Part shown: in pieces, positions 9,128-23,439 of the stretch | Position numbering within the stretch: position 1 is the stretch's first letter | Layout: each line of letters opens with the position of its first letter | Assembly: GCF_002101965.1 (NCBI RefSeq) | Contig: NZ_LQQA01000010.1 | Location: forward strand, 248,001 to 312,000 | Length of the DNA stretch: 64,000 nt | Source of the DNA: Mycolicibacterium wolinskyi | GTDB taxonomy: Bacteria; Actinomycetota; Actinomycetes; Mycobacteriales; Mycobacteriaceae | Reading direction: 5' to 3' | Program-made: the position numbers and the translations under genes | The notes under the pieces: model-generated | Databases searched by the model: none | The model's input: the letters and a program-made list of their open reading frames with translations, nothing else | What the model was told of the DNA's origin: nothing

Positions 9128-10244
9128 GAGACGCTCTCGGCAGTTCGCCAGTTGCGGGCGTTGGCAATTGTGGCCATCGGCGAGAGCATTTCGTGATCGA
9201 ACCCTTCCAGGTCCTCCCCAGCCGCCACCCGCCTCGGCAGGTCGGGATTGGCCAGTGCGCCGCGGCCGATCGACAACAGATCCGCATGTCCGCCCTCGAG
9301 TACGTCGGCGGCCTGTCGCAGGTCGTGCATACCGCCTTGGCCATCACCGGCAACCCGCTGACCTCGCGGGCGAGCGCCGTGATGGTCCGGCCATCCGAGA
9401 ACCGCGCGGTGTCGATGAAATCGCGGCCCTCGCTGGCGATGTGCAGATAGTCGGCACCGGTGCCGGCCAGTGTCGCGAAGATGATCTCCGCGTCGGCCGC
9501 GCCGCCCGGCCACCGGTAGGTGAAGTCGTTGACCTTGGTCTGTGACAGCCGGACTCCCACCAGGAATCCCTCGGCGACCCGGTTGCGGATCTCACTGAGC
9601 ACGCGTGCGGCGAGCTTGATCCGGTTGGCGACACCGCCGCCGTACTCGTCATCGCGGGTGTTGGTGTACGCGGTCAGGAACTGGTCGAGAAGATAGCCGT
9701 TGGCCGCGTGCACTTCCACACCGTCGAAACCGGCGGCTTGCGCACGGACGGCGGCATCGCCGAAACTGCTTACCACAGTATCGATCTCATCGCGGGTCAT
9801 CTCCTGCGGGGTTGGCCATCCACCAGAGCCACCGTATTCGTCGAGCATCGTACCGCGCGGTGTGATCGCCGACGGCGCGATCGTGCCGGCGCCGTGCGCA
9901 TTTCCCTGCGACAGTGCGCCGGCGTGCATGAGTTGCGCGACGATCGGTACGCCATGAGCGTGCACACCATCGGTCACCGGCCGCCACGCCTGAACATGGG
10001 CGTCGGTGGCCAGGCCTGGCTGGTTGAGATAGCCCTGGCTGTGGGTGACGTCGGTGTAGATACCTTCGGTCACTAGCAGGCCGAATCCCCCGCGCGCGAA
10101 ATCTCTGTAGTAATCCGCCATTTCAGTAGTGGCAGCGCCATCCGGAGTTGCCGACACGCGTGTCATCGGCGCGACGGCGAACTTGTTGTCAAGTGTCAGG
10201 GTGCCGACCCGCTGGGCCGTCAGTGCCGGGTGTGCGTTGGCCAT
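9124..10244 (-). pseudogene. OYE-family NADH:flavin oxidoreductase, interrupted by a 1-base frameshift
   Basis: The N-terminal two thirds (start ANAHPALTAQRV) is a clear old-yellow-enzyme/NemA-like FMN barrel with FAVAPMTR, QLMHAGALS, GFDGVEVHAANGYL and TNTRDDEYGG. After SGLPVMAK the frame runs into unrelated sequence, while the natural continuation GGMHDLRQAADVLEGGHADL to ATIANARNWRTAESVS stands in the neighbouring frame and stops at 9124. One G is missing in the AAGGCGG run (plus strand 9331-9340); with it the protein would be 373 aa. The restored stop overlaps the next start as ATGA, supporting the original frame. It is either a real lesion or a sequence error. Confidence 0.85.
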
Positions 10245-10888
10245 GCTCGAATCTCCTCGGTGTCGATGTGGGGCGTTGTGATGCGTAGGGCGAGCGGAGT
10301 GGGCCGATCACCATTGATCGGGTTGAGATCCATGGGGCAGGCGGAGACCACGACCACGCAGTCCATTTCCGCTTCGAGGGTGACGGAGTCGCCGGAACGA
10401 CTCACCGCGGGCAGCCAACTCAACGTGCCCTCCGCGCTGACCGGGATATTCATGAACAGATTGACCGGCTGAGGCACGACATCCGTGACGAGTCCCAGCC
10501 CGGCCAGCGCTGCTTGCAAGTTGGCGGCGCACGAATTGTGGTCGTCGACACCGAGTTTGCGGTAGCGCTCGGGATCGCACGCGGCGATCAGCATGTCGTG
10601 CGTGCCCGGCGAAGTGTCCTCGGCCAGGGTCAGAATGGGCCGACGGCGGTTGGTGACGAACTGATCGCCGATCTGCGGGAACAGACTGCCGGTTGCCGTG
10701 CGAGTGTGGCTGGCCGACAGATACTCGCCGACATCGGCTGTCGCGAAGGCGAATAGGTCGCCCACCTGCCCGCCGTCAACGTCGATCACTTGCAATCGGT
10801 CACCACGACAGATCTGCACAGCGCGCCCGGCGCCGGCCGGCACCTCGAGGTAGCCGGTGGTGTTTCTCAGCTTCATGTACGCATTCAA
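10220..10888 (-). CDS. DUF1989 / urea-carboxylase-associated-family protein
   Basis: 222 aa. The segments VIDVDGGQVGDLFAF, SASHTRTATGSL, HDMLIAACDPERY, DHNSCAANLQAAL and PVNLFMNIPV are characteristic of DUF1989, a family often found beside urea-carboxylase and nucleobase or amide catabolic genes. Conserved Asp, His and Cys residues suggest metal binding, but the reaction is not established. The 3' end overlaps the OYE gene start by 25 bases, so it heads the DUF1989-OYE-deacetylase operon. M5 (10876) is an alternative start. Confidence 0.82.
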   Translation of the reverse strand: MNAYMKLRNTTGYLEVPAGAGRAVQICRGDRLQVIDVDGGQVGDLFAFATADVGEYLSASHTRTATGSLFPQIGDQFVTNRRRPILTLAEDTSPGTHDMLIAACDPERYRKLGVDDHNSCAANLQAALAGLGLVTDVVPQPVNLFMNIPVSAEGTLSWLPAVSRSGDSVTLEAEMDCVVVVSACPMDLNPINGDRPTPLALRITTPHIDTEEIRAWPTHTRH

Positions 10889-10982
10889 CGGGCGACACCG
10901 TGTCGACCATCATGGTTGTTCACACACTCTCACCCCCCGCGTAGTGGAGCTTCCTCCATACAGGTGCTCTCAGGAGGCTGCC

Positions 10983-10988
10983 TAGCCT
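10983..10988 (+). promoter_or_regulatory. Candidate -10 (TAGCCT) of a leaderless amidase transcript
   Basis: TAGCCT ends 6 bases before the ATG at 10995 and no Shine-Dalgarno sequence lies closer. This is the spacing expected when transcription starts at the first base of the start codon. Confidence 0.4.
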
Positions 10989-10994
10989 GCGGTA

Positions 10995-12293
10995 ATGCCG
11001 CAGACCACCAGTGCGCAGCAGATGTGTGAGCTCAGCCTTGCCCGCGCCCACACCCCCGCTGCCCGCTCGACCATGATCACGATGACCGCTGATCGGGCCC
11101 GTCGTGAAGCCTTCGACAGTGATGCCCGTCGGCTGCGCGGCACCCTCCGCAGCACAGTCGACGGCATTCCGGTGGTGTGGAAGGACCTGTTCGACGTCGC
11201 CGGCACCGTGACCACCTGCGGGTCGTCTTCGCGGCTCGATGAACCGCCCGCGCAGGCGGACAGCACGCTCGTGCGCCGCCTCCGTGCGCTCGGCACGGTC
11301 ACGGTCGGCAAGACCAACCTCAGCGAGTTCGCGTTCTCAGGGCTCGGCATCAACCAGCACTTCGGTACACCGATCAACCCGCTGGATGCGGCGCGCGTAC
11401 CTGGCGGATCCTCCTGCGGTGCCGCTGTTGCCGTCGCCGTCGGGGTCGCGAAGCTGGCCGTCGGCACCGACACCTCCGGCTCAGTGCGTGTCCCGGCCGC
11501 ATTCACCGGCTGCGTCGGCTTTCGGGCGAGCCACCACCGCTACGGGCCCAACGACTTTCACGCACTGTCGCCGACCCTGGACAGTGTGGGGTTCATAGCG
11601 CGCTCGGTCGGCGACATCCAACGTGTCGACCGGCTGTTGGTGCGCGGGCAACATCCCGTCCCACCGGCATCGCAGCTGATCATCCCGGCAGGCGAATGGG
11701 TCGACGACTGCAGTCCCGGCGTGCACGCGTCGTTCACGGCAGCCGTCGAGGCGTTACGGCGCAACGGAGTCGTCGTCACCACCCGCGAGTTGCCGTCACT
11801 GCGGCAGGCTCAGCGCCTACTCGACACGCACGGCACGATCGTCGGCGCCGAGGCCTACGCGGCATTCGGGGCGCTGCTTGCCGACCCGGCCGCGATGGAG
11901 GCGGCGACCCGACGTCGGTTGCGCCGCAATGCCAGTGCCGCGGTGGCCCCCTTGCGCGCGGCGATGCCGTTGCTGCGCCTGCGATTCCGTGCCGAACTCG
12001 GAGGCGCGATAATGCTGTGTCCGACGGTGCGCCACGAACCGCCACACATTGCCGACCTGCTCGCCAGCGCTGCGGCGTACGACGCCGCCAACGCGTCGAC
12101 GCTGCGCACCACGATGGTGTTGAGCTATCTGGGCGCGTGCGGGGTGACCCTGCCCGTGCCCGGGGTCGACGACGAATTGCCGAGCGGGTTACTGCTCTCA
12201 GCGCCTGACGGGGACGACGGCGTTCTACTCGCTACGGCAACCGAATTCAGCCCGCCCGAGGGCCGCGAGCGACCGCAAAATGCCGCCGGATAG
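10995..12293 (+). CDS. Amidase-signature-family hydrolase
   Basis: 432 aa. The Ser-cisSer-Lys triad is readable: K63 in VWKDLFDVAG, cis-Ser S139 in PGGSSCGAA, and nucleophile S163 in GTDTSGSVRVPAAF. The family hydrolyses amides, including allophanate, ureides and aryl amides; GatA is excluded by length and context. The C-terminal third is divergent. It runs divergently from the DUF1989 operon and probably belongs to the same catabolic island. A cytoplasmic enzyme for a small amide or ureide is my inference. Confidence 0.88.
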   Translation: MPQTTSAQQMCELSLARAHTPAARSTMITMTADRARREAFDSDARRLRGTLRSTVDGIPVVWKDLFDVAGTVTTCGSSSRLDEPPAQADSTLVRRLRALGTVTVGKTNLSEFAFSGLGINQHFGTPINPLDAARVPGGSSCGAAVAVAVGVAKLAVGTDTSGSVRVPAAFTGCVGFRASHHRYGPNDFHALSPTLDSVGFIARSVGDIQRVDRLLVRGQHPVPPASQLIIPAGEWVDDCSPGVHASFTAAVEALRRNGVVVTTRELPSLRQAQRLLDTHGTIVGAEAYAAFGALLADPAAMEAATRRRLRRNASAAVAPLRAAMPLLRLRFRAELGGAIMLCPTVRHEPPHIADLLASAAAYDAANASTLRTTMVLSYLGACGVTLPVPGVDDELPSGLLLSAPDGDDGVLLATATEFSPPEGRERPQNAAG

Positions 12294-12334
12294 CGGCGTG
12301 TCGGCGTACAGACACGGTCGCTCGCGGTGTCGAG

Positions 12335-13972
12335 TCAGCCGGTGACCAGCGAAACCGAATTCGCGCGGCGGAGCTTGCCCGACGGCGTCTTCGGGATGGT
12401 GCCGGGGCCGAGCACGACGACGTTGCGTGGCCGCACGTCGACCTCGGAGACCACCTCGTGGGCCACCTGATGCTCGATGCGACGCACCTCGGCCGGATCC
12501 TGCCAGGCGTTGGATTCGACTGCGACAGCGAAGGTTTCGCGTGAGTGCCCGGCGTCCAGGCGCACCGCCACGGCGCAGCCGGGGCGCACGCCCTCGACGC
12601 GGCCCGCGGCGCGCTCGATGTCGGTCGGGTAGATGTTGCGCCCGGCCATGATGATCACGTCCTTGACGCGGCCGCACACGACGACGTTGCCTTCTTCGGT
12701 GATGTAGCCGAGGTCGCCGGTGTCGTACCAGCCGTGCTCGTCCTGCGCAGGCAGGAAGCCGCCCATCGTGATGTAGCCGGGGGTCAGCGATTCCCCGCGC
12801 AGCTCGATGACGCCGACCCCGCGGGCGGGCATGACCTCACCGTTCTCGTCGACGACGCGGGCCTCGAGGTCCTTGAGCAACGGGCCGAGCGAGGCCAGCC
12901 GCTTGGTGTTGCCCTTGGTGGCGGGCACGGCGCGGCGCAGTGCGGCCAGCAGGTCGGCGTCGACCTCGTCGACCACCAGGCCGGCGTTGCACGGCGAGAA
13001 CGACACCGCCAGGCACGTCTCGGCCATGCCGTAGGCCGGCAGGATCGCCGATGACTTGAGCCCGAACGGCTTGCCCGCGTCCAGCAGGTCCTCGACGTCG
13101 GCCGGCTCGACCGGCTCGGCACCCGACAGCGCGAACCGCAGCGTCGACAGGTCGAAGTCGCCGGGCTTGGCCTGCCGGCGCAGCCGCTTGGCCAGCAGCG
13201 CGTAGGCGAAGTTGGGCGCCGCCGTCATGGTGCCCTTGTACTTGTCGATCAGCTTGGCCCACAGCAGCGTGTCTCGCAGGAAGTCCATCGGCGTGACCTT
13301 GACGAGCTCGGCGCCGAAGTACATCGGGATGGTCAGGAACCCGACCATGCCCATGTCGTGGAAGCACGGCAGCCAGCTGACCATGACGTCCTTGTCGACG
13401 TCGTACTCCGCGCCGATGAACATGGCCTCGGCGTTGGAGTGGATGTTGCGGTGCGTGATCTGGACGGCCTTGGGCGATCCTGTCGACCCGGACGTCAACT
13501 GCATGAGAGCCAGATCGTCCTCGCCGGTCTCGACGGGGTCGATCGGGTCGGCGGCCAGCAGGTCGGCGACCTTGAGGACCTTGACGCCCTTCTCCTCCAG
13601 TACCGGGATCGCGACGAGGAACGGCTCGGAGACGATGACGGCGTCGGCCTCGATCATGCCGATGACGTTCATGGTGTCCTCGGCCCACACCGCCAGGTCG
13701 GTACGCGGGGTCGGCTGGTGCAGCATGGTCAGGCTCGCGCCGCGCATCCACACGCCCTGCGCGGTCGGCGCGATCTCCACCGGGAAACCGGCCAGGACGC
13801 CGACGGCGTCGCCGTGATTGATTCCGGCCGCGGCCAGACCGCCTGCGATACACCGGGCGCGCTCGTGCACCTCGCCCCAGGTGTGTCGCACCGGCTCGTG
13901 CGGCTCACCGGTCACCATGCCGCGCTTGCTCTCACGAGCGTTGCGGTACATCTTCTCGGTGAATCTGCTCAC
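12335..13972 (-). CDS. Acyl-AMP/acyl-CoA ligase (FadD/Pks16-like)
   Basis: 545 aa, GTG start with AGGAGGT four bases upstream. ANL-superfamily motifs include the P-loop [21 protein letters not shown], and [11 protein letters not shown] with the catalytic Asp; the hinge and C-terminal lid ([14 protein letters not shown]) follow. The enzyme activates a fatty acid as acyl-AMP and passes it to CoA or a carrier protein. Its position between pth and ispE matches M. tuberculosis Rv1013 (named Pks16, though it is a ligase, not a polyketide synthase). Substrate chain length is unknown. Confidence 0.9.
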   Translation of the reverse strand: MSRFTEKMYRNARESKRGMVTGEPHEPVRHTWGEVHERARCIAGGLAAAGINHGDAVGVLAGFPVEIAPTAQGVWMRGASLTMLHQPTPRTDLAVWAEDTMNVIGMIEADAVIVSEPFLVAIPVLEEKGVKVLKVADLLAADPIDPVETGEDDLALMQLTSGSTGSPKAVQITHRNIHSNAEAMFIGAEYDVDKDVMVSWLPCFHDMGMVGFLTIPMYFGAELVKVTPMDFLRDTLLWAKLIDKYKGTMTAAPNFAYALLAKRLRRQAKPGDFDLSTLRFALSGAEPVEPADVEDLLDAGKPFGLKSSAILPAYGMAETCLAVSFSPCNAGLVVDEVDADLLAALRRAVPATKGNTKRLASLGPLLKDLEARVVDENGEVMPARGVGVIELRGESLTPGYITMGGFLPAQDEHGWYDTGDLGYITEEGNVVVCGRVKDVIIMAGRNIYPTDIERAAGRVEGVRPGCAVAVRLDAGHSRETFAVAVESNAWQDPAEVRRIEHQVAHEVVSEVDVRPRNVVVLGPGTIPKTPSGKLRRANSVSLVTG

Positions 13973-14114
13973 GACGACCTCCTAGGTGCCGGCGTCATTG
14001 CCCGGCTATCCATGCTCCGCCCTGTGCGCGGCGCTTTTAAGTAGGCACACGCACACAATTGGGCAGCAGTTATGTCTCGGTTCGGTGATGACTCCCGTAA
14101 GGGCACAGCCACCG

Positions 14115-14130
14115 CCCGCAACGTTGCGGG
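14115..14130. repeat. Perfect 16-bp palindrome CCCGCAACGTTGCGGG
   Basis: Self-complementary over all 16 bases and about 145 bases upstream of the ligase start on its coding strand. It could be an operator for a dimeric regulator. No regulator gene is adjacent. Confidence 0.5.
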
Positions 14131-14167
14131 AGTAAGGGCACCGGTACCGGCTACAGGCCTGCAGAAC

Positions 14168-14192
14168 CGCCCGCCCACACCTGCGGCGGGCG
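14168..14192. terminator. GC-rich hairpin CGCCCGCC-N9-GGCGGGCG
   Basis: An 8-bp perfect stem with a 9-base loop about 110 bases beyond the ispE stop on the minus strand. There is no U tract. It could act as a mycobacterial-type intrinsic terminator for ispE or as a protein-binding site. Confidence 0.35.
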
Positions 14193-14304
14193 AAGTCGCG
14201 TCCGATGCTTGACCGCTAGCTTTCACCGTCGATCATCTTAAGAGACCCTTAAGTAGCTGCCAAACTCTCGCGACAATTGAGGCCTGTGTCACACCCCGCG
14301 CCCG

Positions 14305-15279
14305 TCAGACCGACGGCGACGGAGCAGGGACGACGCGGGCCCCGTGCACCGGTCCGCTGGCGACCCGGACCGTCCGGCACACGCCGGCCCCCGCCAGCTC
14401 AGCGCCGACGTCGACGGCCGCGGTCGATGACGGGCACAAGAACGCGCACGTCGGCCCCGAGCCGGACACGATGCCGGCCAGCGCGCCTGCCTCGACGCCT
14501 GCCCGCAGGGTGCGGCGCAGATCGGGATACAGGCTCAGCGCGGCCGGTTGCAGGTCGTTGCCGAGCAGCGCGGCGAGCTCGGCCGGATCGCCCGAAGCCA
14601 GCGCCGCGAGCACGGGCTCGGGCTCCTCGGCGCGCGGCAGCTCACCGCGGCTCTCGTCGGCCCGCAAGCGGTCGAGCTCGCCGAAGACCTTCGGCGTCGA
14701 CAGCCCGCGGTGCGCGAACGCCAGCACCCAGTGGAACGTATTGCGCGCCAGCACCGTCGCGAGCTCCTCGCCGCGCCCGGACCCGAGCGCGGTCCCGCCG
14801 TGCAGCGCGAACGGCACGTCGCTGCCCAGCTGGGCCGCAAGGGCATGCAGGTCGCGTCGCGGCACGCCGAGCTCCCACAGCGTGTTCATCGCGACGAGCA
14901 CCGCCGCGGCGTCGGCACTGCCACCGGCCATGCCGCCGGCGACCGGGATGGACTTCTCGATGCTGATCGCGACGTCGGGCGCACGGCCGACGTGCTCGGC
15001 CATCAGCACCGCGGCGCGCCACGCCAGATTGCGCTCATCGGTGGGCAACGATTCGACGCCCTCGCCCGACAGCGTCAGCGACAACACGTCGGCGTTGCGC
15101 ACGGTCACCTCGTCCAGCAGCGAAACCGCGTGGAACACCGTCGTGAGGTCGTGGTAGCCGTCGTCGCGCAGATCGCCGACCGCCAGGTACAGGTTGACCT
15201 TGCCGGGCACACGCACCGTCACCGACCCAGTGGGAACCCACTCGGATGCGGTACTGCCGTCGGATGCGGACACGGCCAC
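14305..15279 (-). CDS. ispE: 4-diphosphocytidyl-2-C-methyl-D-erythritol kinase
   Basis: 324 aa, GTG start. A GHMP kinase that phosphorylates CDP-methylerythritol in the MEP route to isoprenoids. The N-terminal [12 protein letters not shown] with the catalytic Lys, the ATP loop [15 protein letters not shown], and the C-terminal glycine motif [12 protein letters not shown] are present. It is the distal partner of rpfB-ksgA in other mycobacteria; here a kinase gene on the opposite strand separates it from ksgA, so the usual rpfB-ksgA-ispE operon is split and ispE needs its own promoter. Confidence 0.95.
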   Translation of the reverse strand: MAVSASDGSTASEWVPTGSVTVRVPGKVNLYLAVGDLRDDGYHDLTTVFHAVSLLDEVTVRNADVLSLTLSGEGVESLPTDERNLAWRAAVLMAEHVGRAPDVAISIEKSIPVAGGMAGGSADAAAVLVAMNTLWELGVPRRDLHALAAQLGSDVPFALHGGTALGSGRGEELATVLARNTFHWVLAFAHRGLSTPKVFGELDRLRADESRGELPRAEEPEPVLAALASGDPAELAALLGNDLQPAALSLYPDLRRTLRAGVEAGALAGIVSGSGPTCAFLCPSSTAAVDVGAELAGAGVCRTVRVASGPVHGARVVPAPSPSV

Positions 15280-15322
15280 GACACTATCGCCGACCGGTCC
15301 ATACCGTCGCTGAACCTAAGCT

Positions 15323-16195
15323 GTGATGGTGGAGTCACCCGGCGAGACGATCGCGGGATACGCCGTCGAAGAGGTCGTGGGCCGCGGCGGCTGGGCCGTG
15401 GTGTACCGGGCCCGCGACGGCGCCGGGCGTGCGGTCGCACTCAAAGTGCTCGACGATGCGCACCGTGAACCCGATCATCTCGCGCGGTTGCAGCGCGAGT
15501 TCGACTTCGCCGGGCGCGTCGAGCACCCCAACATCGTCAAGGTCTTCGAAGCCGGGCCGGCCTGGCTGGCCATGGAACTGATCGACGGCGGAACCGTCAG
15601 CGCGCTGCCGACGACCGGTGAACGCCTGACCGCGCTGCGACAGATCGCCGCCGCACTCGACCATGCGCACCGGCTCGGAATCGTGCACTGCGACGTCAAG
15701 CCGACGAATATTCTTGTGGACCAATCGGTCCCGGCTGACCGGCCGAGGGCGGTGCTGATCGACTTCGGCGTGGCGCATTCGGTCGCCGAGGACGTGGCCA
15801 TGCGCCTGTCACACGACGGCGGACGTCTCACCCTCGACCCGGCCAAACGGATCGCCCGCCAAGCCCAGGGCCCGCATCCGCAGGTGCAGGCGTCACTGCC
15901 CTATTCGGCGCCCGAATTGCTTTGCGGCCGTTCGCCTTCGGCCGCCACCGATGAGTACGCCCTGGCCTGCACGACGGTCGAGCTGCTCACCGGGTCGCCG
16001 CCGTTCGCCGCCAAAACCGCGATGGGCATGGTCGACCAACAGCTGCAGGCCGCGCCGCCACGCATCTCACGGCAACTCGACTGGATACCCCACGCCGTCG
16101 ACTCGATCCTCGCCAAGGCTCTGGCGAAAGACCCCGAGCGGCGCTATGACTCGTGCGCCGAGTTCATCGGCCTGATCGCCAACGCGCTGCGTTGA
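15323..16195 (+). CDS. Soluble Ser/Thr protein kinase, non-RD type
   Basis: 290 aa kinase domain without a transmembrane segment or sensor domain. Visible elements are the glycine loop VGRGGWAVVYRA, VAIK-type lysine in VALKVLDD, catalytic loop VHCDVKPTN, DFG in LIDFGVAH, and APE-like SAPELLCG. The HRD motif reads HCD, so the arginine used for activation-loop control is absent and regulation must differ from the classic Pkn kinases. The segment after DFG (about residues 150-190) is longer than usual. It sits on the opposite strand between ispE and ksgA, an insertion relative to M. tuberculosis. Targets are unknown. Confidence 0.9.
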   Translation: MMVESPGETIAGYAVEEVVGRGGWAVVYRARDGAGRAVALKVLDDAHREPDHLARLQREFDFAGRVEHPNIVKVFEAGPAWLAMELIDGGTVSALPTTGERLTALRQIAAALDHAHRLGIVHCDVKPTNILVDQSVPADRPRAVLIDFGVAHSVAEDVAMRLSHDGGRLTLDPAKRIARQAQGPHPQVQASLPYSAPELLCGRSPSAATDEYALACTTVELLTGSPPFAAKTAMGMVDQQLQAAPPRISRQLDWIPHAVDSILAKALAKDPERRYDSCAEFIGLIANALR

Positions 16196-16205
16196 AAACG
16201 ACGAA

Positions 16206-16237
16206 ATGGTCGCGCACCGCGAAAGGTGGACGACCAT
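16206..16237. terminator. Hairpin between convergent kinase and ksgA genes
   Basis: Two-part stem: ATGGTCG (16206-16212) pairs with CGACCAT (16231-16237) and, inside it, CACC pairs with GGTG around a GCGAAA loop. There is no U tract. It could terminate both convergent genes. Confidence 0.45.
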
Positions 16238-16255
16238 ATCGTCGATCTCAGCGCC

Positions 16256-18372
<2,117 letters not shown>

Positions 18373-19230
18373 CTAGGACCGGCAACTCCCGTTAAGTCCG
18401 TACACCCGCGCCGCAGTGGCTGCGGTCTCGGACGCGACTTCCTCGGCGGGCCGGTCCAGCAACTCTGCGAGTGCCCGGACAGTGTATGGCAGGCAATAGG
18501 GCTCGTTCGGCGCTCCGCGGTACGGGTGCGGCGTCAGAAACGGCGCGTCGGTCTCGACGAGCATCTGGCCGGCCGGGATCAGCCGCGCGGCTTCCCGCAG
18601 CTCATGCGCGTTCTTGAAGCTGACGGTGCCGGACAGGCTCAGCACCCAGCCGGCGTCCACACATGTGCGAGCCATGTCCGGTCCGGACGAGAAACAGTGG
18701 TAGATCACAGTCTCGGGCGCACCTTCGGCACGCAGCACGTCGAGCACCTCGGCGTCGGCGTCGCGGTTGTGGATCATCAGCGGCTTGCCGCTGCGCTTGG
18801 CCAGGTCGATGTGCCAGGCGAAGCCGTCGCGCTGCTCGGCCGGCGTCGCGCAGCCGTCGAGCCGGCCGGGCCAGTACATGTCCATCCCGGTCTCGCCGAC
18901 CGCGACCACCCGCGGATGGGCGGCCAGCCGCTCCAGGTCGGCCTTCGCGTCGTCGGTGAGCGCATTGGCCCGCGTCGGGTGCAGCGCCACGGCCGCGTAG
19001 ACCCGATCGTCGGCGTCGGCGGCCGTGGTCACCCAGTGCGCCGACGCGAGATCGTCGGCGATGGTCACGACCTGCTGCACGCCGACCGCGGCCGCCCGGT
19101 CGAGGATGGCCCGCACGTCGTCGGCCGTCTCGGCGCCGCACGCATCGAGATGGGTGTGCGCGTCGACCAACGGCGTCAACGGATCCGGGGCGGGCGGCTT
19201 GTCCCTGGCTGAGCGTTTGGAACTCACCAC
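18373..19230 (-). CDS. tatD: TatD-family metal-dependent DNase
   Basis: 285 aa. The amidohydrolase-fold motifs [12 protein letters not shown] (metal-binding HxH), [22 protein letters not shown] and [11 protein letters not shown] are all present. TatD enzymes are 3'-5' exonucleases or deoxyribonucleases linked to DNA repair and fragment degradation. It is divergent from metS and is followed by rpfB after an 81-base gap, the conserved mycobacterial order. Start is [13 protein letters not shown] may be a slightly overlong N-terminus. Confidence 0.93.
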   Translation of the reverse strand: MVSSKRSARDKPPAPDPLTPLVDAHTHLDACGAETADDVRAILDRAAAVGVQQVVTIADDLASAHWVTTAADADDRVYAAVALHPTRANALTDDAKADLERLAAHPRVVAVGETGMDMYWPGRLDGCATPAEQRDGFAWHIDLAKRSGKPLMIHNRDADAEVLDVLRAEGAPETVIYHCFSSGPDMARTCVDAGWVLSLSGTVSFKNAHELREAARLIPAGQMLVETDAPFLTPHPYRGAPNEPYCLPYTVRALAELLDRPAEEVASETAATAARVYGLNGSCRS

Positions 19231-19253
19231 CGAACAATAGAGTGGGAGCCCTG

Positions 19254-22155
<2,902 letters not shown>

Positions 22156-22195
22156 GCGATCATCGAGGTGATGTAGACCACAGGCGCGGCCTGGC

Positions 22196-22222
22196 TGTCA
22201 CATTCCGGCGACGCGCGGTGTC
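22196..22222 (+). promoter_or_regulatory. ECF41-type promoter (TGTCACA-N16-TGTC)
   Basis: TGTCACA at 22196-22202 and TGTC at 22219-22222 are separated by exactly 16 bases, about 33 bases before the oxidoreductase start. The ECF41 consensus as I recall it is TGTCACA-N16-CGTC, so only the first base of the -10 element differs. It precedes the operon that encodes the ECF41 sigma factor, so autoregulation is expected. Confidence 0.65.
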
Positions 22223-22254
22223 TTGAGGGCACAAGCCTTTGAAAGGAGACACTC

Positions 22255-23439
22255 GTGACCAACCAGACACCACACGTAGTCGTCATCGGCGGTGGATACG
22301 CCGGCGTCCTGGCCGCCAACCACCTGCAGAGCAACCCGCGCGTGGCGATCACCCTGGTGAACCCGCGGCCGACGTTCACCGAGCGGATCCGGCTGCACCA
22401 GATGGCGGCAGGCAATTACGACGCCGCCGCGGACTACGCCGAATTGCTGGGCGACCGGGTCCGGCTCGTGGTCGACGGTGCCGAGCGCATCGACGCCGAC
22501 ATTCGTCAGGTGCAGCTGGCCTCGGGGGACGTGCTGGACTACGACTATCTGATCTACGCCGTCGGCAGCACCGGCGGCGTGCCGGCATCGGTGCCGGGCG
22601 CAGCCGAATTCGCCTATCCGCTCAGCGAATTCGAACAGGCCCAACGCCTGCGGGCCCGGCTGCAGGACGTGCCGATGTCCGCGCCCCTTGTGGTGGTCGG
22701 TGGCGGCCTGACCGGAATCGAGGCCGCGAGTGAGTTCGCCGAAGCGGGACGCAACGTCACCCTCGTCACCGATGTGGTCGGGGCTTCCCTCGGCGTCCAG
22801 GCCCGGCGCTCGGTGGTCAAGGCGCTCACGAAACTCGGCGTCACGATCGTCGATGGGCCCGACATCCTGGTCGCATCGGTTTCCGCGACTGAGGTGTTCA
22901 TGGCCGACGGCAATCGGCTGCCCAGCGCGGTGACCGTGTGGACCACCGGATTCGGTGTCCCCGGCCTGGCCGCGGCCAGCGGTCTGACCACCGACGGACT
23001 CGGCAGGCTGCTGACCGACGAAACCCTCACGAGCGTCGACGATGCCCGCATCGTCGCGGCCGGCGACGCCGCATCGCCGTCGGGCGTGCCGCTGCGGATG
23101 AGCTGCCAGGCCGCCGGGCCCATGGGCGTGCAGGCCGCCAACACGGTCCTCGCCCGCATCGCCGGGGAGAAGCCGGCCGAGCTGAACCAGGCGTTCAGCG
23201 GGCAGTGCATCAGCATCGGCCGTACCTTCGGAACTGTGCAGATCTCGCATTCCGACGACACTCCGCGACGCATCTACATCGGCGGGCGCACCGCGGCTTT
23301 CGTCAAAGAACAGGTCTGCCGGGCCACCTTGACCTTCATGCGCAAGGAAGCCCGCAAACCCGGCTCGTACTTCTGGTTCAAGGGCGGCGACCGGGAACAC
23401 CAGATCGCCGAGGCACGCAAGGAGGCCGTGGCGCGATGA
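22255..23439 (+). CDS. FAD-dependent pyridine-nucleotide oxidoreductase (NDH-2-like)
   Basis: 394 aa, GTG start with AAAGGAG upstream. Two dinucleotide-binding motifs are visible: VVIGGGYAGVLAANHL at the N-terminus for FAD and VVVGGGLTGIEAASEF near residue 145 for NAD(P)H; AAGDAA near the C-terminal third is the second FAD contact. It resembles small type II NADH dehydrogenases. The stop overlaps the ECF41 sigma start as ATGA. ECF41 factors are typically paired with a carboxymuconolactone-decarboxylase, oxidoreductase or epimerase (COE) gene, and this fills the oxidoreductase slot. Confidence 0.88.
   Translation: MTNQTPHVVVIGGGYAGVLAANHLQSNPRVAITLVNPRPTFTERIRLHQMAAGNYDAAADYAELLGDRVRLVVDGAERIDADIRQVQLASGDVLDYDYLIYAVGSTGGVPASVPGAAEFAYPLSEFEQAQRLRARLQDVPMSAPLVVVGGGLTGIEAASEFAEAGRNVTLVTDVVGASLGVQARRSVVKALTKLGVTIVDGPDILVASVSATEVFMADGNRLPSAVTVWTTGFGVPGLAAASGLTTDGLGRLLTDETLTSVDDARIVAAGDAASPSGVPLRMSCQAAGPMGVQAANTVLARIAGEKPAELNQAFSGQCISIGRTFGTVQISHSDDTPRRIYIGGRTAAFVKEQVCRATLTFMRKEARKPGSYFWFKGGDREHQIAEARKEAVAR

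Larger units (their letters stand above)
13973..14304. other. 332-base intergenic region with palindromes, no gene seen
   Basis: It lies between ispE (minus, ending at 14305) and the ligase start at 13972. It holds the ligase Shine-Dalgarno and promoter area, a perfect 16-bp palindrome, a 10-bp palindrome CCGGTACCGG (14141-14150) and an 8-bp-stem hairpin. No open frame with gene-like features was found in it. Confidence 0.6.

Noticed and set aside
19242..19253. Upstream start for metS (MGAL before MSKPAYY)
   Set aside because: The extra four residues are not typical of MetS, and the Shine-Dalgarno sequence GGGAG lies between the two candidate starts.
22938..23435. Upstream extension of the ECF41 sigma frame to 22938
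   Set aside because: It lies out of frame within the oxidoreductase gene; ATG 23436 has a strong Shine-Dalgarno sequence and an ATGA overlap.
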